From Umbelopsis isabellina (taxonomy: Eukaryota > Mucoromycota > Umbelopsidomycetes > Umbelopsidales > Umbelopsidaceae): a stretch of 64,000 bases of DNA. A model generated the notes under the pieces. It did not search any database, had not been told where the DNA came from, and worked only from the letters and a program-made list of their open reading frames with translations. The stretch spans positions 1,674,001-1,738,000 of the forward strand of contig JAEPQZ010000002.1 of assembly GCA_016758905.1 (NCBI GenBank). Reading direction: 5' to 3'. Positions 1 to 10,561 of this stretch are shown here, piece after piece. Each line of letters starts with the position of its first letter. Position 1 is the stretch's first letter. Both the position numbers and the translations under genes were made by a program.

Positions 1-1664
1 GAAAGGCAGCGGCTCCTTCCTCTTTCTCGGCAGGAAATGGACGATTACTTGTTATATCGGCTCAAAGGCGACTCTTGCACCAGTCATTGCCAAACACTAA
101 AGCAGCTACGGAAGCAAAGGAAGAGTACGCCTCTCCATTCGGCAGAATTGCACAACAGTTCAATGTCATTCGTTCAACGATATTCAATTCGGCACCTTTG
201 GCAGAAATCACGAAACCGGCCGAGGACGTTTTACCCTTCACAGGAAAGGCTAGCACGTGGTCGCAAGCTGTGTTAGAAGCTAAGGGTTTGGTCATTGATA
301 AGACTAACGATAGGATCATTGACCCTGTCAAGTTGGTTGGTCGAGACTTGTGGGACTTGAAGGGGAATATTGGCAAATTGTTAGGCTCACAACACCCTCT
401 TCTCAATGTTATTGCTAAGCACTACTTCAGTGCTGACGGCAAACATGTTCGACCTCTGCTCGTTCTATTGATGGCTCAGGCTACCAGTATCGCACCTAAG
501 CGTCACATAGTCGCGAATGAAGAACATTACCGTATCATCGACACACCCATATCCTCGGGCCTCAAAAACATCACTTCCAGCAACACTTTCCAAGATGATG
601 CTCATTATACACCTTATGTCAACAAGGAGGGCTGCTCCATTTTACCAACCCAAAGACGCCTGGCAGAAATCAGCGAGATGATTCATACTGCCTCTCTTTT
701 ACACGACGATGTTATTGATGAATCGGAATCACGACGTAATATACCGTCAGCTAATGCCTCTTTTGGAAACAAGATGGCCGTGTTAGGTGGCGATTTCCTC
801 TTGGCTCGATCCTCCTTGGCGTTGGCTCGCCTTCGTAACGCAGAATGTACTGAACTTATGGCAACTTGCATTGCCAACTTGGTAGAAGGAGAGTTCATGC
901 AAATGAAGAATACTCAGGCAAATGACAATGGTGATCGACCACAGTCTAGTACCTTTGAGTATTATCTCAATAAGACCTACATGAAAACTGGAAGTCTGAT
1001 CGCTCAAAGCTGTAAATCCTCAGCTGTTTTAGGTGGTGGTACCAAAGAAGTATGCAATATAGCTTTTGAGTATGGCAAGAATCTTGGTGTTGCGTTCCAG
1101 GTACGTGTTGAATATTGAGTTCCAATACATAGGTGCACGTGATATGTCAGAGCAATCAATGTTTTGTGCATGCTAGGTGTTAGCATTTTCTGCTTATATC
1201 ATGTGCGCCTTTCCGTTAGAAACATGGCTGATCAGTCTCAACTTAACAAACAATTAGCTCGTGGACGATATGTTAGACTTTACAGTGTCTGCAGCAGACC
1301 TTGGTAAGCCAGCTGGTGCGGACTTGAAGCTTGGTTTGGCCACTGCCCCAGTTCTCTTTGCCTGGGAAGAATTCCCTGAACTTGGTCCACTAATCAAGCG
1401 CAAATTCTCTGAGGAAGGAGACGTTGAAAAGGTAATTTGCTTTCTTCCTGAGAAATTGGCAACCAAAATATTTGCTGATCAAAGCCTGTTGTCGATTTTT
1501 AGGCTCGTACTTTGGTTTACAAAAGTGATGGATTGAAAAAGACCACCATCTTGGCTGAATCACACTGTCAAGCTGCCATTAACGCTATATCTCAATTGCC
1601 ACCTTCAGATGCTCGCTCAGCTCTCATACAACTCACTGAGAAAGTATTGACGAGAACGAGATGA
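1..1664 (+). CDS. COQ1: Polyprenyl diphosphate synthase, mitochondrial (ubiquinone side chain), 5' partial
   Basis: Builds the polyprenyl tail of ubiquinone by head-to-tail condensation of isopentenyl diphosphate, in the mitochondrial matrix. Exons are ..1100, 1258-1431 and 1503-1664, all phase 0. The reading frame is open to the left window edge with no in-frame ATG, so the true start and part of the mitochondrial presequence lie upstream. Motifs seen: KHVRPLL (substrate binding), the first aspartate-rich motif in LLHDDVIDESESRR, GDFLLARSS, and the second aspartate-rich motif DDMLDF just after intron 1. A roughly 45-residue insert precedes QRRLAEISEMIHTASLLHDD, which I take as a fungal COQ1 feature. 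The C-terminus ends ALIQLTEKVLTRTR, typical in length. A GGPP synthase is less likely because of the long N-terminus. Confidence 0.93.
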
Positions 1665-3088
1665 TCAACAGTCAACTTATAAATTTGGTCATTTGCAAAC
1701 AGATTGTATTTGATACGTTTAGACTGTCCTGCAACACAAAGAACTTAAGTGTAATTTACGTAGGAATGTAACATAATAGCACCCTCTAGAAAGCAAGAAA
1801 AATAAATCACACACATTGCAATATTCCAGAGACATTGTCATCCAGCTGCATAGCCACTTAAAATTTACATGCGCCATTTTCGAATATTTGCCTCATCTGA
1901 GGAATATTTTGGTGAGAGCCATCGCGATCGACGTAGCCAAAACAACTAGCATAATATCGCGCAAAATCTTTGGCATAGCGACTACATATATCCACCATGC
2001 ACTGTCGCTACGTCAAGGTAGAAAGCCAACAAATATTTGTAAATTGAATCGAGATAAGGATTGACGATTCTACAATCGGTAACTAGCAATTCAATTTGAA
2101 ACGCAAGCTTTGACATATTTTTTTATATTAGCATTTGTTTGTCTGCGTTACAGGATTGGACAATGGAACCTTGTGTACTGTATAGAAGCCCCGTTTGCCT
2201 GACACGAATTTGTAATTCCGATATAGATTTATGACGACAATATCTCATCTTACCATGTCTAAAATACGTAAATCACCGTCAAAGACGATTGTATACGATT
2301 CTAGGAATTATTGTTAATACTAGTAATTAAACGATCGGCCAAAGTTAATGCGTGATGAGGTCTTATCAGAAGCAAGCAGCCGTTACGCATTACGGTGGCA
2401 GAACCTTCTCAGAGTCTGTGCTTTCCCCCTGGGAGCAGTTTAGCTTGTTTTAGATTCACTCAAGATAATTAGAAAGAGGTTGTATTCACCAATGGTAAGC
2501 TTTCGATTGCCGTTCCTAATGTTCCAAGTTCAAACACAACCTGTAATATCAAATGACAGGAGCTTCTTAGTTTTTCGATGATTTTGCATGGGTGTGTCGC
2601 ATGCTTGGCAGCGAAATCGGTGGCTTAGCTAGAGTCATTTTTTTTATTTTATGTAATGGCCGCATCGATTATTTCCCTCTATTACGTTTTTGTTGTCCCC
2701 ATCCCGACACATCATTTGTATAAAAACTCTAGTTTCATTTTGAAAAAGCAGATACCAAGTTATCTCACTTCAACTTAACTGGAACTCATACATACTCGCT
2801 GTTTTCGATCCTTATTCGTCGTCAAGCAGTGAAAACTACTTTTCCCTTTCCCATCTACCCTTTCCCGGACTGTCCCTTTTGATCAGTCCGACCAGCCCAT
2901 CACGGCCCCAGAAACCAGTACCTTAAGGAGTTTGATCTTGCGGCGAGGTTTCCCACCTTGGCTTGCCTGAGTCTGCTTTGCAAACCTCAGTAACTGCACA
3001 TAAACCGTTGCCTTACTATTTTGGCCTCCCTACCAAATACTATTTACCCAAATCCCCCACAAGTACCACCACTACCCAACACCCAAGG
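1665..3088. other. Intergenic region: COQ1 3' flank, ODC promoter and 5' UTR
   Basis: No convincing gene. The left part is AT-rich COQ1 3' flank. A TATA box at 2719-2726 implies an ODC start site near 2750 and a leader of about 340 nt, unusually long here and pyrimidine-rich (runs of C and T around 2830-2900). The inferred leader contains no ATG before the ODC start codon, so there is no upstream ORF. Confidence 0.6.
2719..2726 (+). promoter_or_regulatory. TATA box of the ODC gene
   Basis: TATAAAAA stands 363 nt before the ODC ATG, followed by a pyrimidine-rich leader. This is the only strong TATA motif in the upstream region. The start site itself is inferred. Confidence 0.5.
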
Positions 3089-4497
3089 ATGCCCGCTGTC
3101 GCTGACACTGCCGTTTTGACTCCCGATTTGAAGGATCAGTTCCTCAACCCGCATATTTCCGAACACCCTCAGGAAGGCATTACGCCTATTACCAACAAAC
3201 CTGTTATTCAGGTCATTCGTGAGAAACTTGATTCCATGAATGAAGACCGCTGGGAGTCTGATGAAGAGAACTCCTTTTTTGTTGCTGATCTTGGCGAAGT
3301 CCAAAGACAGCATTTAACCTGGAAGGCACTTTTGCCTCGAATTGAACCTTTCTATGGTAAGTCTAAATTCACTTTTTATAAGAATACTTTGGTCTCACAT
3401 ATCTCCTATTGATAATACTCACATATCATTCTTGCCATCTTGCAGCCGTTAAATGTAACCCAGATCCCATGATAGTCAAGATGTTGGCTGCTCTTGGCAC
3501 TGGTTTCGATTGCGCAAGCAAAGCCGAGATTGAACAAGTTCTTTCTCTTGGTGTTGAGCCTTCTCGCATCATTTACGCTAATCCTTGCAAGCAAAGATCT
3601 TTTATTCGCTATTCTCAAAAGCATAATGTCAAGAAAATGACTTTTGATAATGCCGAGGAGCTGTATAAGATCAAGGAGAATTTTCCTGATGCTGAGCTTC
3701 TTCTTAGAATCTTGACTGACGATTCGCAATCCGTTTGTCAACTTGGACTCAAGTTTGGTGCTCCCCTTCATACCACCAAAAGACTGCTTCGTTTGGCCGG
3801 TGAACTGGGCTTGAACGTCATCGGTGTCAGTTTCCATGTCGGAAGTGGATGTTATGATGCCAATGCCTTTGGCGACGCCGTCCATCGTGCTCGTAGAGTG
3901 TTCGACGAAGGAGCAGAAGTCGGTTTCAACATGAGTCTACTTGATGTTGGAGGTGGCTTCCCTGGAGCCGATGTCAAGACAGGCAACACCTTTGAACGTG
4001 TTGCCTCTATTCTCGGACCTGCTGTGGATGCCTTGTTTCCTCCACACATTCGTGTCATTGCCGAACCTGGTCGTTTTTATGTCAACACAGCTTTATCACT
4101 TTCCACTCATGTAATTGCACGCCGCACTGTGACTAGAGAGGAGATTACGCCTGGCACCGAGCAGGTGCCTGAGTTCATGTACTACGTCAATGACGGCATG
4201 TACGGATCTTTCAATTGTATCATGTTCGACCATGTTAACCCTGTTCCTTTTGTATTGCAAAAGGACCGTGTTTTCATCGAAGATGCCGCTTGGCATGAAG
4301 AACCAGTATACAAGTGCAGCATTTGGGGTCCAACCTGCGACTCCATTGACTGCTTGGCCAAGGAAACTACCCTACCTCAACTTGATGTAGGTGATTGGAT
4401 CCTGTGGCAGAACATGGGGGCATATACCGTTTGTGCCGCTTCCCAGTTCAATGGATTCAACAAGAGTGAAATCCATTACACAAATACCTTTGTCTAG
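3089..4497 (+). CDS. SPE1: Ornithine decarboxylase
   Basis: PLP enzyme that makes putrescine from ornithine, the first step of polyamine synthesis, in the cytosol. Exons 3089-3356 and 3446-4497 give 439 aa, the usual ODC size. The intron splits the codon just before the PLP-lysine motif, giving YAVKCN across the junction. Other hallmarks: HVGSGC and DVGGGFPG in the barrel, EPGRFYVNTA (phosphate binding), YYVNDGMYGSFNC, and WGPTCDSID with the catalytic cysteine at the dimer interface. The start is the first ATG after the TATA box, followed by an N-terminal region of about 85 residues typical of fungal ODC. In fungi this enzyme is controlled by antizyme; no antizyme gene is visible here. Confidence 0.97.
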
Positions 4498-4972
4498 ACA
4501 ATATCCGGTATTGTTGTTGAGCAATCTTGCTGACAATACTACATGATAGTGTTCCAATAAAACTGATATATCATAGATATTATTTATACTTTCTTATATG
4601 CTACATATACAAATTGTCTTCTCCTCCTCACCTCCCAACTCTAAAAACCAATTCAAAATAAAATTAGAGGGACAAAGGTCCTATGTCATATAAAGAAATA
4701 CAATTCCGTGGCGGCCGTTGTTGCATTTATCGTGGTTCAAATCATTTTCTGAAGCACAATGATAGATCCAGCTGATGTCATGTCACTGCAAAGGGTTTTG
4801 ATTTGGACTTTGTGTTTGTGGTAAGAAAAGGTTTACTTTACTTAATCATTTAATGTGTATTAAAGATCAACCATAACAAAAAAAAAAGGGCATAAAGAAA
4901 ATACATAATTTGAAGTGGTTGTTCTATAAATTGTTTTGATCGATGAAAAACATCCGTCATCGGCGGCTATAT
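4498..4972. other. Convergent 3' region between ODC and ADE4
   Basis: AT-rich shared 3' flank of two convergent genes. It holds A-rich stretches and AATAAA-like signals (ccaataaaactg near 4555, and T/A-rich runs near 4880). No ORF or RNA gene seen. Confidence 0.6.
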
Positions 4973-6814
4973 CTATTTCGTGAAATCATAGTAATGATTG
5001 TGAAGACCAAGAGTTTCGGAGGAATCAACGTCGTTGCGAGATTTGACAGAGTCGCTTCGAGCATCTTCTAAATGCTTCATATAAGCTTCGTCAACGCCAC
5101 CGGTAACATAGTTACCATCGAAGACAGATGTATCAAACATCGTGATAGAGGGTTGGAACTTTTGTACAGAATGAATCAACTTTTCAAGTTCAAGGTAAAT
5201 GACGCCATCAGCGCCAATTTCTTCAGCGATTTGCTCATTGGTACGTCCATAAGCAACCAACTCTTGTCGAGAGGGCATATCGATACCGTAGACATTGGGG
5301 TATCGGATTGGAGGAGCGCAAGAAGCAAAGTAAACCTTCTTGGCTCCGGCTTCGCGGGCCATTTGAATGATTTCCTTGGAAGTAGTTCCTCGGACAACCG
5401 AGTCATCAACCAACAGGACGTTCTTATCATGGAACTCCAAAGACATGGCGTTCAACTTTCTTCGAACGTTCTTGCGACGAGTTTGCTGACCGGGCATGAT
5501 GAAGGTACGACCAACATATCGGTTCTTATTGAAGCCTTCACGGTAGGGAATGTCCAAAGCTTGAGATGTCTGAATAGCTGCAGCACGAGCAGTGTCGGGA
5601 ACAGGTATGATAACATCAATATCGAGTTTATCTCCAAAGTAAATCTTGACCTGCTCAGCAATGGCTTCACCCATGGCGAGACGAGACTTGTAGACAGAGA
5701 TACCATCGATGATACTGTCTTGGCGAGCAAAGTAGACATACTCGAACAAACAAGGAGAGAATACAACATCATCAATCAGAGTTCTCTTGGTAAGGGTATC
5801 ACGAGTAATGATAACAGCTTCACCAGGACCAACATCGACTTGGTCAGTGAAACCAAGAGCATCGAGTACGACACTTTCAGAAGCAAGCATGTAGTCAAAA
5901 CCATCGACAGTGTCTGACTTTCTGCGACCATAGATGACAGGTCTGATACCGTTGGGATCACGGAAACCAATGATGCCAAAGCCAGCAATCATAGCAACAC
6001 AAGCATATCCACCCTTGCACTTCACATACAAATCTTTGATAGCCTTGAAGATATCTTCTTCGTTGATTCTGACGGAGATGGAGATATATTAGTTATCAGT
6101 GCTAAAATGACTAAATTTTTAGATGGCAGCCGGAAAATCTATTAAATTACCTGAATTTACCAGTTTGTTGAAGATTATCGGCAAAAACGTTCAACAAGAG
6201 TTCTGAATCAGAATCAGTATTGATGTGACGATGAGCACGGGCATCAAGGTCTTGACGAAGTTCTGGGGCATTGATCAAGTTTCCGTTCTGTAAAGTAGCC
6301 CAAACCCATGAGTTCACTGAGATATTAAACGGGTGATGAAAAATATATGGGGACTTACATGAGCGAAAACGAGACCGTAAGGGGAATTGACATAGAAAGG
6401 TTGAGCTTCTGAGGTTGAGGAAGAGCCAGCAGTAGGATAACGGACTGATTGAAACACTGACGTTAGTAACTACAATTCATCTTTCTATTTTCAAACCGTC
6501 AACTCTATTTACCATGTCCAACTCCCAAGCTACCAACAAGGTTGGCAAGTTGCTTGGAATCAAAAACATCCCGGACCATTCCGTTTCCCTTGCATTGATA
6601 CAGGCGTCCTCGTTGACCGCAAGTGACGATACCAGCAGCATCCTGAGAGTATAGGATGGCGAATTTTGGTTAGGAATTTGGATACAAGGACCCTTGCCAA
6701 GTCTTGAAACATACATACCTGACCACGATGTTGAAGGATACCGAGAGCCTCGAACAAATCGGGACTGGTCATGGCGCTGGGATCAGCCATCAAGAGGGCG
6801 GTAATGCCACACAT
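4973..6814 (-). CDS. ADE4: Amidophosphoribosyltransferase (purine synthesis step 1)
   Basis: Transfers the glutamine amide to PRPP to give phosphoribosylamine. Exons (minus) are 6814-6719, 6642-6513, 6444-6359, 6287-6151 and 6068-4973, giving 514 aa, close to yeast Ade4. The protein starts MCGITALL, so Cys2 is exposed as the class II amidotransferase nucleophile once Met1 is removed; this fixes the start. LQHRGQ then DAAGI follow across intron 1, then GVGHVRYPTAG across the next junction. The C-terminal phosphoribosyltransferase domain has the PRPP loop in [18 protein letters not shown] near residue 365, and [11 protein letters not shown] upstream of it. Intron positions cluster in the glutaminase half. 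No truncation or missing key residue. Confidence 0.97.
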
Positions 6815-7130
6815 TGTGAGTTATAAAGCAAAGACCTGAAGTTCAAAGTGAGTATCAACTCCACCTTTTTTGAATTGTTTCTCGGGCTCTTCTGTCGAAA
6901 AATTTAAAAATTGTGACTTGTTTCTTTGCTTGCCCGCTGCTCAAACTAATGTGACCAATCAAAATCATTAAGGATGCAGACTACGAATAAACCCAGCCCT
7001 ACTACTGAAACTTGTACAATATCTTGCGTTTAACGTGTCGCGTCACCACCTCTTTTCTTCATTATCATATCTGCTTTAAGTCAGCCTCACGGAGCGTACC
7101 TTGGCGTTCACCTGTGGCTTGACCATCTAT
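6815..7130. other. ADE4 upstream region
   Basis: Promoter-side DNA of ADE4, bounded on the far side by the LTR-element fossil. No ORF or clear motif beyond A/T-rich runs. The fossil inserted upstream of the ADE4 start, so it may border the native promoter. Confidence 0.4.
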
Positions 7131-8150
7131 ATACTGTCCTGCGTACCTGGACTATAATAAACAAGAATTTCCACCTCACTTTCACTTATCTAATAAAAAG
7201 TGACAACAACGAGTCCACAAACCTATACGTGATCCTTTATCACTTTCACACTGCAAAGCGTATCATAATTGGTGCTCACTACAGGGAATAATATCTCAAG
7301 CAAGCTAGCAAAATACTTTTTTTTAAAAAAAAAAACCGACATGTCTGAACAAAATCTGACAGGACTCTATACTTACGCTGAAAAGTCGAAGTCTTTCCAC
7401 GGGAATCTAGATGAGAATCCCACCACTTGGCTCAAGGCTATGGAGAGGATGAAGAAGGCGACGTAGATGGATGACGGTGGTATTCTATGGGTTGTCCTTG
7501 GGTACTTGAAGGGAGCTGCAGCGAACTGTTGGGAATCGGTCGAGGACGAGATTGAAAAATGAAAAGACTTCAAGACCCAGTTCAAGAAGAAATTCTCATC
7601 AGAACTGCTACACCAGAAGTAATGGCACGATCTGGAGTCATTGACGCATGGTCATTGAGGCAAGGTCCTTCAAAACCTATTAACACGATGGTTATCAAAG
7701 GTTCAAGATCTCATCAAGAAGGTGGAGATCGTGGGAGACGACGTTAAGCTACGTTTCCAAATGAAGGCACTCAAACCTGACGAAGCACTGGATATTTCAA
7801 AAATATCTCAAAAGACAGAGAATTTACGAAGAGCGATCAACCCGACGTCTAAATTCTCTTAAAAGGAAAATAACTAACACAATAAAAATAACATCTAAAA
7901 ATACGACATCCAATCTCCATGTACCATGAGAGGTGGAGTCAAAGTACGAGGTCTTTTGAGGACGTTCGATCTTCATGTACCCTCAGATCTAGATCAATAA
8001 TAATTGGGCCACCAACAGGCGCAGAAGATGGATGGTGGAGGGCCCGAGTACTCGCTAACTTATAGATGAAATGCTGGCAATGAAAGCGACAATTTTGGGA
8101 CTCTCTTTTCTCTTATCTAATAAAAGTGACTACAACGAGTTAATGTAAGA
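7130..8150 (+). mobile_element. Ty3/gypsy-like LTR retrotransposon fossil (LTR pieces and gag remnant)
   Basis: A decayed LTR element. Two related terminal pieces share the core cttatctaataaaa(a)gtgac and the following acaacgagt, near 7185-7222 and near 8110-8140. They flank a stretch resembling the gag capsid region of Ty3/gypsy elements, with a WLKAMERMKKAT-like start and a YLKGAAANCWES-like segment. A candidate primer-binding site (ttggtgctcac) follows the left terminal piece. No protease, reverse transcriptase or integrase was recognised. The copy is broken by several changes and mostly lost, hence old. Family assignment rests on gag flavour only. Confidence 0.6.
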
Positions 8151-8857
8151 CGATATTTTTGATGCTAATAGACCAGAGTTGGAGGAATGTATTATTGAAG
8201 TCAATTGCAATGATCTTAAGTCTCTGTTTAATCCACAGCTAGTATCTGTCTTCTTGGGGAGCCTGCTCTATCAGGGAGGAAACTGGAGGGAAGGATTTAC
8301 ATGGTTCTAGTACATGAGGAGCTGAAAAATACATTATATGCCAAATTACAGGCTTCATGAAAATTGGAAGAAGGTTCCCAACTTCGTATAACAAATGGAT
8401 CGAATAGATTGTAGACCTCTATCATTGGCCTTCTGCTTGCCCATAGATTTAGCGAGTACGATGGATCAACGCCTTTGTAAGCATACGTAACTGTCCGTTG
8501 CGGACTTGCTACCATCATCTATGAATTGTTGTTTATTTTGGGCAAGGTATCAGTTTGGTTTGCGAAACTACAATAAATGGTCGTCATCAAAGGTAGGTAT
8601 GTCAGCATGTAGACTTAAGTACATGAGATTGAGCACAGCAAAAAGCCACGGAGGAGAATTGCTTTTAATAAGAAAGGCATTAATACATTTGTTTTATGTG
8701 TCAAAGGTAAACAGCCATCCAAATGGCGAACATTTCGCCCATTTTGAAGGAATAGCATAGTATACGAAAGGCAAAGAAGAAAAAGTTGGAGGAACAAATC
8801 CTCTGCACGAGGGTTTAAAGAATGGTTCAGGGTTTAAAGAATGATATCCAAGATGGC
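8150..8857. other. Unassigned decayed sequence between LTR fossil and TBC gene
   Basis: Short coding-like stretches occur (about 8149-8310, and 8506-8760 of 84 codons), both plus strand, but no product is recognised and no full-length gene can be supported. It abuts the LTR fossil and may be part of the same or another dead element, or neutral sequence. The 3' end of the minus-strand TBC gene begins at 8858. Confidence 0.3.
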
Positions 8858-10325
8858 CTATAATGCTCCATCTTCATAGAGCTGTCGCTCCATAGTCTCA
8901 TGGCGAAGGTTCTGTGCCTGAGCGATAATCTGCAGAAAGCAATTGTTAAAAATTACCATATACTACAACAAGTCTGTGGCTGGGAACTTGACTTACTCTG
9001 GTGATGTCCAGATTTGGTAGTCTCATCAACATGGTGCGAATCTCAGATTGCTCTAGATCTTCCAAGTTTTCCTTGGTCGTACGCAAAATGGCTATATAGT
9101 GGATGGAATAAGCTTCGTTGGTTAAACAAACAACACAAGAAGAATTTAACATACCTAGGCAAACATATGGATGGAGGTCCATAGGATCAGGATACGAGAA
9201 ATACGTATCTATTATCTATCAGTTATTTTGTTCTCACTCTCAAATAAGCTCGTTGTGATATGTCTTACCCCATAATCGAACGAGGTTATCAAATGTAAGC
9301 TCCTTCGCTAATAGGTATTGCAACCAGGAAGTCACCCATTCATTGAGGTCAACTTCCTCCTCTTCAAAATAATTGTATCTAAATTGTGATATGTCAGTAA
9401 CGGTCTAATTCGTGTAAGAGTCACTTGGGACATGGCAGCTTACAGATCAGGAAGGATGCATCTGAACAAAGTCATAAAATTGGCAACCTGTTCGTTAATA
9501 CTGTTGGTAGCAAAGTGCTCGTCTATGGTCGTGCGATCAACATATTTAACAATAGTATTACAAAGCATATAACAAAGTTATAAAACAACTACCTAGCAGC
9601 TTCATTAGGCGCTCGAAGCAATAATAAGCATCGCATTCTTCTTTGACAGTTATAACAAAAGGAGCGCATACGGAAATCAAGGCAGGGTAATAATCAACCT
9701 CTCGGTTGTTGTTCAAGTAGGCAGTTACCACATGCTCTAGCGTGGCGCAATTCTCTTTCGATGAGAAAAAATTTACTCGACGAGCATACCGGCCCATTTC
9801 ACCTTTTAAACGTTTGCTGCTTTCATTGTCAGTATGCTCTAAAGCCTTGTAGTCTTCTGCTCTTGCCTTGCTAAAACTGAGTTCTTTCGCTGACAAAGAA
9901 AGATATAAGTTATCAGCAACATGATCGTCAAAAATATACTATTTTCACAAAGTAGTTGCACAAAACACAGAAATACGGAGAAAACTGGGCCACCAAAAAT
10001 GATCATCCACAAAAGCGAAAAGAACAATAGGAAAAACATTGGTATGAAACCAAAAATATATAAAAAAAAAAAGCAAGGTACATACATCTATCAGCGTGCT
10101 GTACACCCAAAAGGTATTGCCAGACGTCCTATAGCAGCAATTGCAACATTGTGAGCCATACTCCTTTCACTGTGGGCAGACGGTGATCATCTAGAGGTTT
10201 ACCCCTCTGACTTGCGCTGGAATTCCATGACGAGCTGCATTTCGTAACCGATCAAGGTCAACATAGACTTCTGATTGAAGTATTTCGCTGAACTCATTCA
10301 GTAACGAAAGCTCTTCATCGTCCAT
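8858..10325 (-). CDS. TBC-domain protein (Rab-GAP fold, TBC1D7-sized)
   Basis: Exons (minus) are 10325-10203, 10128-10086, 9889-9593, 9522-9444, 9378-9269, 9208-9155, 9091-8997 and 8929-8858; all phases close to give 290 aa, essentially one TBC domain. Markers: GIPAQVRGDVWQYLLGV at the domain start, DAYYCFERLMKLLDEHF, and LWDTYFS near the end followed by AILRTTKENLEDLEQSEIRTM. The arginine-finger motif reads LKGEMGR (R kept). The usual YxQG glutamine finger reads YYPA, so the second catalytic residue is missing. It is therefore probably a non-canonical GAP or a structural subunit. Length recalls TBC1D7 of the TSC complex, but I cannot separate that from other short TBC proteins. Divergent from the KH-protein gene (236 bp between start codons); an upstream non-coding exon is possible. 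Confidence 0.8.
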
Positions 10326-10561
10326 GCTTTTATCGCCGGTGGTGATCGCTGAAAACAATACTTGGGGATTTTTGGGCCAACTGTCCTCATTTCATTTCTA
10401 GATTGGGGTTTATGTGATCTAATTAGATCTTTCATTATTGATGACGTTGCCGTATCTACTGGTACCTGTCAGATTGGCAGAGCTAAAGCCATAAAATTTA
10501 AGAAAAAAGATCTTCAGTCAATTTCAACGTCCAACATACACAAGTATTAGTTATTGAACGA

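Noticed and set aside
5072-5917. 281-codon plus-strand frame opposite ADE4
   Set aside because: Exact antisense shadow of the ADE4 last exon; the minus strand has all the catalytic motifs.
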